Of a DNA stretch of 64,000 nt, positions 55,628 through 64,000 are shown piece by piece; positions within the stretch are counted from its first letter, which is position 1, and the number at the start of each line of letters is the position of its first letter. Under the pieces are notes generated by a model. It was not told the DNA's origin. It did not search any database and was given only the letters and a program-made list of their open reading frames with translations. Made by a program: the position numbers and the translations under genes. Source of the DNA: Camillea tinctor (Eukaryota > Ascomycota > Sordariomycetes > Xylariales > Xylariaceae); assembly GCA_022578605.1 (NCBI GenBank), contig MU394099.1:391-64390 (forward strand). The letters run 5' to 3'.

Positions 55628-57514
55628 TTACAAGCTATATCGGAAATAGACATCGTAGTCCCCTTGTTCAGGGCAATGCGGCAATGGGTTTCCAGCCTCC
55701 TCTGCTGCCCTGATTCGGGCCTCGCGCTTCTTGTTTACGATATGCATGCCTGTCATCAACGACGCCACCATGACCAAGGCGACGGCAGCCAGTCCCATGG
55801 ATATGGAAAGACCCCTGATGTACCTTGGGCTATCCGTCGATCTGAAGATCTGGCCAACGGCCACGCCAGCAGTATTACCTAGTGTAAGTGTACCTCCCAC
55901 CATTGTGGCACGTTTGAAATGCTGGGCTACGTTATCGCTCAACCACATTATACTCATTCCCGTTGTCGGATAGATGCCCATGACGGTGACTGTGCTCGGT
56001 GTTAGTGTCACGATGCTAGTATCCAGTTGGTCAGTTACTGCGGGAAGCTTACTGAAACAGGCAAAATATCGGACCCCTAAGTTATCTACTGAGATCAAAA
56101 TCGCATAGCCGATTATGAGACAAATTAAAGGTCCGCCGATCCAAAATCCTCTATTCCCGGTTCTATCGGACATGTATGCAGTGAAGAGGAAGGTTATCAA
56201 CCCCCAGAAATAGATGGGGACGGTCAAGAGATTGGCGGTCACAGAAGTATAGCCGAGACCCTTGATGATTGCAGGGAGGAACGTCGTGAAGCCGTACAAC
56301 GATATGTCGACCGAAAACTGGAAAATCCAGCTATAAGTATACAAGTTAGCACATTTCTAACCAGAACCATGGTAATCTTTTTCTTTTTTTTTTTTTTAAA
56401 AAAAAAAAGAAAAGGAAAGAAAAATAAATATAGCTAGCCACTTACAAAGCAAAGAACTTTGGGTCAGTCAGAGCAGCCCTCACTGATTTCCAGTTAAACT
56501 CCTCATCAACACCCCAGTGCGGGTTCAGTTCATAACGCAGTTTCATCATCTGTTTTTCCTCTTCTGTGAGGAACCAGGCAGTAGTCGGAGAGTCTGGGAA
56601 GAGGAAGTAGAACGCAGGGCAGACCAAGACGGTTATGATCCCTTCGATTATAAACAAGGACCGCCACGATGTAAAGTATGTGTCTGTGTGAATCTGCGTC
56701 AAGGCATAGGCAAAGATGCCGCCGAATGCACTGGCTAGGGCACTGAAGGCAAAGATGACAGACGACCTGCACAAGAGATATCGTTAGCGTGAGCTACCAG
56801 GTTGAGAACCACATCACCAAGGTATCTTACCTCTTCCCCCTTTCCGACTTCTTGTATATCATCCCGATGTATACATTGATACATGGAATCAGTCCCGCCT
56901 CGAAGAGGCCGATCAGCATCCGACATGCGTAAAGGCCCTTCCAGTTCTCGATGAAGCCGGTGAAAAGGCAGACCATCCCCCTAAAATATTAGGTTAATAC
57001 TGGCTCAATCGTTTGCTTCTGCAATCGTTAGCTTACCATGCAAAGCAACATGATGTTAGAAGATATTTGGGACCAATGATTTTCAGGACAACCGCTATAG
57101 GACCTTCGAACGGTACATATGTCGCATAGAGAAGAGTGACAGCAGTTCCATACTGGTTGCCAACGAGTCCAATAGATTCAGGAAGACCGGCAATTTGCGC
57201 ATTCCCTATGTTGCTCCTATAGGTCCATTAGCCACGAGGTCACCAGTTGCCCCCTTTTCATCACACTGACCTGTCTAAGTTTGCCAACATGTAAAGAACA
57301 CCCAAGAGGCCAATCGCATAGAACTGCAGTTGTTATTAGCAGTTGATAGGGGTTGATACTATTCGTCCTTTTCTTTTCTTCTCACATCGAATTTCCGCAT
57401 CATTTTTGCCTCCTTCACGGGGTCGAGCTGCACTAGAGATTCCCCCTCATTATTGGTTTTGACGGCTGAGATGGGCTCAAGCTCCTTGGTCGCATCTTTG
57501 CTTGTAACCTCCAT
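55628..57514 (-). CDS. MFS transporter, allantoate permease (Dal5/ACS) family
   Basis: A plasma-membrane proton symporter for an organic anion, of the anion:cation symporter family (allantoate, nicotinate, pantothenate and similar substrates). Seven exons (57514-57386, 57323-57271, 57216-57037, 56980-56831, 56766-56446, 56330-56053, 55989-55628) give 490 residues, typical length, with about 12 TM helices. Family signs are DFYAIGLLGVLYMLANLDRSNIGNA in TM1, TSCCFAWGMVCLFTG, CRMLIGLFEAGLIPCINVYI and GYTSVTANLLTVPIYFWGLI. The last intron (56052-55990, 63 bp) is a multiple of three without stop, so it looks open in genomic sequence. Removing it restores ACFITVMGIYPTTG. The cytosolic N-terminus is hydrophilic. 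It is divergent from the 5-oxoprolinase gene, which suggests that it imports the substrate of that enzyme. Confidence 0.92.
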
Positions 57515-58142
57515 CGTTGCTCAGATTATTCTCAGCGCATGAGTCACGATGCATCGATACACAGAGGAATATAATAGAACAAGGAGGAGACGACTGGCTT
57601 TCTCAGCCTTCTGAGCTCCAACTTCCTCCTGCTTATAAGGACTAACATCATGTCTATTAATATCATACCCTAGGCCAAGATAGTTAATCAGTCATATCTA
57701 CATCGGGTGGAGTCCCGTAGCTCTATCGACTCAGAAGAATGATAGGGGCGGGTCTTTGGTGATCGGATTGACTAATCACGATCCCTCCCAGTTCCAGATT
57801 TGGTGTAGCCCGAGACAACCGGTTATCGCGTCTTGTGACGAGGAGACTCGGTTCAGAATGGGCTTACCGATCGATTGGTACACCCCGCTGACCACCATTA
57901 CTCTGGTATAAACTGCCTATTGACTATAGTTCTCACGTATAGACTCGGCATGTAATGGTGCTTCCCGGTAGATGTACCTGTATTGTTGTTGCAATGGTGT
58001 ATCCTATACCCCCTCGGAATATCAAGCCGATACGCAGGAAAAACAAAAGTGCATATTTAAAGAGCTTCATATCGAGAAATGAGGAGATTCTCCATGTTCT
58101 TGTTTTCGATTACTGAAAATCATACACCAGAGGCCATCAATC
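57515..58142. promoter_or_regulatory. Divergent promoter of transporter and 5-oxoprolinase genes
   Basis: 628 bp shared by the two start codons, which suggests co-regulation. CGG (57849-57851) and CCG (57867-57869) form an inverted CGG-N15-CCG pair, a shape bound by some Zn2Cys6 dimers. An AACCGGTT palindrome lies near 57818. These are pattern matches only; the adjacent regulator at 52460-54949 is the obvious candidate binder. Confidence 0.4.
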
Positions 58143-61100
58143 ATGCCTTCAATTTCGCAAGAGGGGATCAGAATCGCCATTGACCGGGGTGGAACATTTT
58201 GTGATTTGTAAGTCTTCGCCCCCTTTTTTTTTTAATTCTGCCCCTGAATTAATGACTGACATATACGAAAGTTGGGCACATATTCCTGGCAACAATGATG
58301 ATATAGTCTTCAAATTGCTTTCCGTCTGCCCAGACGAGTACGAAGATGCACCAACAGAAGGGATTAGACAAATCCTAGAAAAGGCGACGGGAACATCTAT
58401 CCCTCGCGGAACCCCGCTGGATCTCACGCCTGTAGAAAGCATTCGGATGGGCACGACAGTTGCTACCAATGCGTTACTTGAGCGGAAAGGCGAGCGGACA
58501 GCACTTTTGATCACCAAGGGATTCAGGGATCTCTTGGTGATCGGTAACCAATCCCGACCGAAGCTATTCGATCTCTCCGTACGCAAGTTAGATAAGCTCT
58601 ACGAGACAGTCATAGAAGTAGACGAGAGGGTTACCGTCGAGGGATTCTCGGAAGACCCCGAGCCCCAGCCAATCGACATAGACAGCGATCCATCATTAAT
58701 CAAGGGGCTGACGGGCGAGCCTCTTCGCATTCTCAAGAAACCTGACTTGGCACTTATAAAGGGGCATCTTCAGACATTATGGGACGATGGGTACCGCAGT
58801 TTGGCGGTCGCCCTCATGCACTCTTATAACTTTCCTGACCATGAACTCGCCATCGGCCGGATCGCCCAAGAGATGGGATTCAAAGTCTCTCTTTCTTCGC
58901 AATTGCAGAGCATGATCAAGCTAGTGCCTCGAGCCCAGTCCTCAGTCGCCGACGCTTACCTCTCCCCTATTACCTCAAACTACCTTGACCAGTTCCGGAA
59001 AGGATTCAAAGGCGAGCTTAGAGATGACCATTCGAATAAGCTACTATTGTCCCAGTCTCACGGTGGACTGGTGAAATTCACCGAGTTCACCGGACTGCGA
59101 GCCATCTTATCCGGGCCCGCTGGCGGTGTCGTCGGATATGCAAAGACGTGCTACGATCCCAATGAAGGGACTCCAGTTCTCGGTTTCGACATGGGCGGGA
59201 CGAGTACCGATGTCTCTCGTTATGGTGGTGCTCTAGAACACGTCTTCGAAAGTACAACGGCAGAGATATCTATCCAGAGCCCACAGCTAGATGTGAACAC
59301 AGTTGCGGCCGGAGGTGGTTCGATATTATTCTGGAGCAATGGGCTGTTCAAGGTGGGCCCCGAATCAGCGGGCGCATATCCAGGTCCGGCCTGCTATGGC
59401 AATGGTGGTCCACTGACTATCACGGACGCCAACTGCTTCTTGGGTCGCATTCTACCGGAGAGTTTCCCTCGGAAGCTTGACCTTGAGAGAGTTCAAAAGG
59501 AGTTTTTGAAGCTGACCGAGGTCGTTAATGCTGAAAAGCATGGTGATGACCGATTAACCCCTGAAGAGGTAGCTATGGGATTCATCGAGGTCGCGAACGC
59601 TACTATGGCCCGGCCCATTCGCAGCTTAAGCGAGGGTCGGGGTTTCGAGACGGCTGCTCACAACCTAGCATGTTTCGGAGGTGCTGGCGGCCAACATGCG
59701 GTGGCGATCGCGCGGGATCTAGGCATTCGCCGTGTTCTGATCCACCGACTCTCGAGTATCCTCTCAGCCTTTGGAATGGCTCTTGCCGATATTGTGGTTG
59801 AGAAGCAAGAGCCAGAAGCGGCAGCGTACGACTCGGAGACCAAGAGTCGGATCGATGCTCGGTTCGAGTCAATTTCAAAGGCGGCTACTACAGAGCTAGA
59901 GTCACAAGGCATCCTTTCTCACCGCATCGAGCATGAATACTTCCTCAACATGAGATATAGGGGCAGCGATACGGCTCTGATGATTTCACGGCCGGAAAGC
60001 GGCGATTTTGCTGCTGCTTTCGTAGAGCGCCACCACCGAGAGTTCGGCTTCAGCCAGCAGCGGGATATTCTCGTCGACGATGTTCGCGTCAGGAGTGTTG
60101 GTAAGGCGATGGATGTTCCTATATCTAGCGCATTCGACCAGCTCGACGGCTTGGACAGTTTTCCCATCATTCAGCCTTCGGCCGCTAAGACTTCTCATAA
60201 GGTCTATTTCCAGTCCAGTGGATGGGTTGATACCGCGATCTTCCGTATTGATGCCCTGCCTAAACGATCGAAGATACGAGGACCTGCAGTTGCTGTCGAT
60301 GAGACTCAGACAATCATTATCGAGGAGGATAGTGTGGCGACCATTCTAGATGAACACATAATCCTTGATTTGATATCTTCCAAGCAAAAAGCTGTTGGGA
60401 CTGACGATATTGACCCCATACAGTTGTCCGTATTCGGGCACCGATTCATGTCGGTCGCAGAGCAGGTGAGTTTATAGGCTGGGGAATTCATAAAGACAGG
60501 GCCTGCTAACTCCTGTACAGATGGGAAGAACCTTACAGAAGACATCGATTTCGACCAATATCAAAGAGCGTCTGGATTACTCCTGTGCTATTTTCTCCGC
60601 TTCTGGTGGGCTTGTCGCCAATGCTCCACACATTCCCGGTCACTTGGGATCGATGAGTACAGCAATTAGGTACCAGGCAGAGAAATACGCACCGGATGGG
60701 TTGAAGCCGGGAGATGTGGTCCTCTCAAACCACCCTTGCTCTGGAGGAACTCACTTGCCAGACCTGACAGTCACCACGCCGGTTTTTGACGACAATGAGA
60801 ATCCCACGGAAATTCTGTTCTTCGTTGCAAATCGAGGTCACCATGCCGATATTGGTGGAATATTAGCTGGTTCTATGCCCCCTAACTCTACCGAGCTCTG
60901 GCAAGAGGGCGCTGCCATTGAGTCCTTCAAGATGGTGAAGGAGGGAGTATTTGACGAGGAAGGGCTGATTGAAGAGCTTTACGTCAAGCCTGGCAAGTAT
61001 CCCGGCTGCAGTGGCACACGAACGTTGAAGGACAATATCGCGGATCTGAAAGCCTCGGTCGCAGCGAATAACCGTGGAATTCACCTAATTCAAGCCCTTG

Positions 61101-62275
61101 TCAAGGAGTACACTTGGCCGGTCGTGCGGTTTTACATGGAGGCCATCCAGAAGAATGCCGAGGAAAGCGTCCGCACTCTGCTTAAAGGCTTTAGTAAACG
61201 TTTCAAGGGCCACCCCCTTAAAGCTATTGATTACTTGGATGATGGCACTCCACTGGCACTCAAGGTCACAATCAATGGCGAGGACGGATCAGCGAAGTTT
61301 GATTTCACTGGTACTGGGCCTGAAGCTTTCAATAACCTTGTAAGTATTACTGATTCATTCACCCAAAGAACTAGCTCTAATCTCAAGTAGAACACCCCAT
61401 CCGCAGTGATGTTTTCGGGCATCATCTACTGCCTGCGATGCATGGTGTCCTCCGACATACCACTTAACCAGGGCTGTCTAGCCCCCATTGAAGTCTACTG
61501 CCCACCCAATACCATCCTATCGCCCAGCCTAAAGGCAGCGACCGTGGGCTCCAACGTCGAGACCTCCCAGCGCATCGTGGATCTCATATTCAAGGCCTTC
61601 CGTGCAGCGGCAGCTAGCCAAGGAACATGCAACAACCTCACATTCGGCTACGGCGGCACCGACGACAACGGCAACATCACCAAGGGCTTCGGCTACTACG
61701 AGACCATTGCCGGCGGTGCCGGAGCAGGTCCTACCTGGGACGGCCAGTCGGGGGTTCACACAAATATCACGAACACGCGGATCACGGACCCAGAGGTCTT
61801 TGAGAAGCGCTACCCCGTCATCCTACGGGAGTTTTCCATCCGCAAAGGCAGCGGGGGAGCCGGTCGTCGGCGTGGTGGCGACGGCTGTGTTCGCGATATC
61901 GAGCTCTGCCGCCCGATGCAAGTCAGCATCCTGTCTGAGCGGCGCGTGATCCCGCCATACGGCATGGCAGGGGGTGGGGAGGGGACCCGGGGTATCAATC
62001 TCTGGATCCGGAAGGACCCCGAGGATGGCACCACGCGGACCATCAGTCTGGGAGGGAGGGCCACGACGCAGATGAACATCGGTGACAGGATCATCATCAT
62101 GACACCGGGTGGTGGCGGGTACGGCGTCGACCCGAATGCGGAGAAGGAGTTCGTCCCGGAAGAAGAGCTGGCTCAGACTTACACGAATGGTAAGGCGAAC
62201 GGGCACGCGCACTCGGCGATTTTCCGAGCTAATGGGAGCGTGAGCGAGAGAGAGGCGATGGGCGCATCGAATTAG
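58143..62275 (+). CDS. 5-oxoprolinase / hydantoinase (HyuA-HyuB fusion)
   Basis: ATP-dependent opening of 5-oxo-L-proline to glutamate, or of a related hydantoin, in the cytosol. Four exons (58143-58207, 58272-60465, 60521-61339, 61391-62275) give 1320 residues, normal for fungal 5-oxoprolinases. The HyuA half begins [10 protein letters not shown] (residues about 10-19; the usual Thr-Asp after it is Cys-Asp) and contains the second ATPase-like motif [16 protein letters not shown] (326-341). The HyuB half starts near 754 ([20 protein letters not shown]) and has [20 protein letters not shown] (823-842) and the glycine-rich end ([15 protein letters not shown]). Exon 1 is short, and splicing T to TGG at 58272 continues with [13 protein letters not shown]. 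The substrate could be another lactam, since fungi carry several paralogues. Confidence 0.93.
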
Positions 62276-63081
62276 CTTTGTTATGAGCATTGGATTGAAC
62301 GAATATTTGACGAATTATGTATATCTATCTAAATGAATTCCAATTGACTTTTTCATCCTTTCATCCAATCTATATGAAGCCCCTGGGTGAGATCACTTGA
62401 TGGGGTGTCTAAAAAAACTACTTAATTATATTTCCTCGTAATAGGTACGGAAGAAGATATTGTTCACCACACATAGCCAACCATTTATTATCTGTTCAAC
62501 ATCACAGTGATGTGGGGACTAGGGGAACTAGGGACCACAATTGTGTATATAGTTCGCGATACAAGTTTGCAATAGTTTCTTTCTTTCACATCATGGCAGG
62601 TCGGCGTTACAGTTTAGATCAATACATTCCTTTGCTTTTCGAATCTTTTTGTGTCTCTATTTCAAATAAACAGTATGATGGTTGGGTGTCGTAGACTAGG
62701 GACCTCAGTCCCTAGTCCCTCACAGCCTCATACAACTGTTGGTAGGGGGTCTCCTCTATCTCCAGTTCAACAGGTCCTAATCTTGTAGCCGTGCATAGTG
62801 CCCAGGTTAAGTTAATTCAACGTTCGAATATACAAAAACAGTGAAAGATACTATAGCACTTATCGTAATTCGTTGCGATACAAATGTATGGGACGTATAC
62901 GACCCGAGATCGGTCACTCGGCTTGATCTGAGCAAAGCCGACGGCAAAAAAGAGAAGATGCCGAGCGAGTAACTGGGGGATAAAGATATCTAGATTCACA
63001 TCCCGAACCTAGAACTCGGGCAGGAAGGTCATAGATCAAAAGGAAATCGTGTAGTATACTAGCAAGATACCCTAGTGAAAA
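62276..63081. other. Intergenic between 5-oxoprolinase and aminotransferase genes
   Basis: It holds the 3' flank of the first gene and the promoter of the second, both on the plus strand. The small frames (62512-62694 +, 62817-62999 -) are not convincing. A GGGACTAGG/TAGGGACC motif recurs near 62516-62532 and 62696-62720. Confidence 0.5.
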
Positions 63082-64000
63082 ATGGGCAGTCTAAGTCAGC
63101 CCGAGTCCGCATTCTCATCCCTGAAGCCCATCCCCTATGATGAGGCATTCCGGCTGATGAAGGCTATCGCCGAGGACACCAACCCGCAGAAGGTCAGCCT
63201 CGGAGCTGGCGTGTATCAAGATGAGAGCGGGAAGTTCTGGACTCTGCCGTCTGTGAAAAAGGTAAGCCATCTATCTACCCCTATTGGTAATCAGCCTGCC
63301 CGTTATCACAACGTGCGTGCCTGCTAAACTTTGGGGGTGACAGGCCATCCCCTTACTCCCAGATCACCACGAGTACCTCCCGCAAGGTGGTTTCGCCCCC
63401 TTTGTCGAGGCGTCCCGCAGGCTACTCTTTGGGGAGGACCTGAGCGCGCGGCTCGATAGTCGATTAACCTCCATCCAGACCGTCTCAGGCACAGGCGCCT
63501 GCCACGTCGGCACCGTGTTCCTGATCAAGAGCGTCAAGCCGCAGAACGTGTGGATATCAGACCCGTCATGGATCAACCACGCGCTGATCTGGGAGTGTGC
63601 CGACCCCGGGGTGACACGCAAGTTCTACCCGTACTATGACGCCGCGACGCGGTCATTCGACTTCGCGGGCACTGTGGCGGCACTCGAGGGCGGAGCACAG
63701 AAGGGAGACGTCATCGTTCTGCAGGCCTGCGCGCACAACCCCACGGGGCTGGACCCTCCGAAGGAGCAGTGGGCGGCTATTGCGGATATATGCGAGAAGA
63801 AGGGTCTGATACCGTTCTTTGACACTGCGTAGTACGTTTGCTCAATATACATAACCTACACCCTAGTCAACCCCCTTTATCCTAGGGGAAGCAGATCGCT
63901 AACGCAACTGATAAAATAGTCAAGGTTTCGCCTCTGGCGACGTTGACGAAGACGCCTGGGCGGTGCGGCACTTTGCCGAGCGCGGCTCTCTCGAAGTCTG
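63082..64000 (+). CDS. Aspartate aminotransferase, cut by window end
   Basis: A PLP enzyme transferring the amino group between aspartate/glutamate and 2-keto acids. Visible exons are 63082-63261, 63344-63831 and 63920-64000 (continuing), about 249 residues of an expected about 410-430. Class I signs are PYDEAFRLMKAIAEDTNPQK, VSLGAGVYQDESGK, the cofactor-phosphate region SVSGTGACHVGT-like (QTVSGTGACHVGTVFL), WISDPSWINHALIWE, the PLP-ring Asn in ACAHNPTGLDPPKEQW, and FFDTAYQGFASGDVDEDAW with the Asp that contacts the pyridine nitrogen. The Schiff-base Lys lies beyond the window. No mitochondrial presequence is seen, so probably cytosolic. Its position after the 5-oxoprolinase fits conversion of released glutamate or a similar amino acid. 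Confidence 0.93.

Overview
The window looks like nuclear DNA of a filamentous ascomycete (Pezizomycotina, probably Sordariomycete-like; I cannot fix the genus). The reasons are short phase-consistent spliceosomal introns of about 50-200 bp with GTRNGY-type donors, and typical fungal families: a HET-domain protein, a Zn2Cys6/fungal_trans regulator, a sedolisin, a fungal 5-oxoprolinase and an allantoate-permease-like MFS carrier. A very A/T-rich block without credible genes looks like DNA degraded by repeat-induced point mutation (RIP). I saw no tRNA, rRNA or CRISPR.

Layout. 1-3960 is the A/T-rich, probably RIP-degraded block, followed by a transition with short repeats. 4557-6009 (-) is an F-box-like gene. 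6940-9049 (-) is a ten-exon secreted zinc carboxypeptidase (M14) whose model needs a 4-nt microexon. 11819-13386 (+) is a secreted protein with two related ricin-B-lectin-like modules. 15978-17640 (+) is an FAD monooxygenase. 18996-19712 (+) is a small secreted Pro/Thr-rich repeat protein. A 215-bp MITE lies at 21792-22006. 23387-24329 (+) is a four-TM membrane protein, and 24887-26782 (-) a secreted sedolisin. 29841-31616 (+) is a HET-domain protein, 32531-33361 (+) a hemerythrin-like protein, and 34107-36841 (-) translation initiation factor eIF3c. 39036-40446 (+) holds two related, unrecognised small genes in tandem. 41537-42119 (-) is a conserved-looking small protein. A second MITE (42323-42742) with arms over 100 bp separates it from a FAR1-type DNA-binding protein (43249-44682, +). 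46958-47545 (-) is a Dabb-domain protein and 49384-49905 (+) a hypothetical gene.

The right end, 51093-64000, looks like a catabolic gene cluster: a D-2-hydroxyacid dehydrogenase (+), a Zn2Cys6 activator (-), an ACS/Dal5-type MFS transporter (-), a 5-oxoprolinase/hydantoinase (+, divergent from the transporter) and an aspartate aminotransferase cut by the window end (+). A plausible reading is uptake of an N-containing acid, ATP-dependent ring opening of a 5-oxoproline- or hydantoin-like compound to an amino acid, transamination, and reduction of a keto acid, all under a local regulator. The substrate is inferred, not shown.

Splice sites were assigned by hand. Most multi-exon models close in frame with totals divisible by three. 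The gene-poor stretches are typical fungal intergenic DNA in which I saw no supportable gene.
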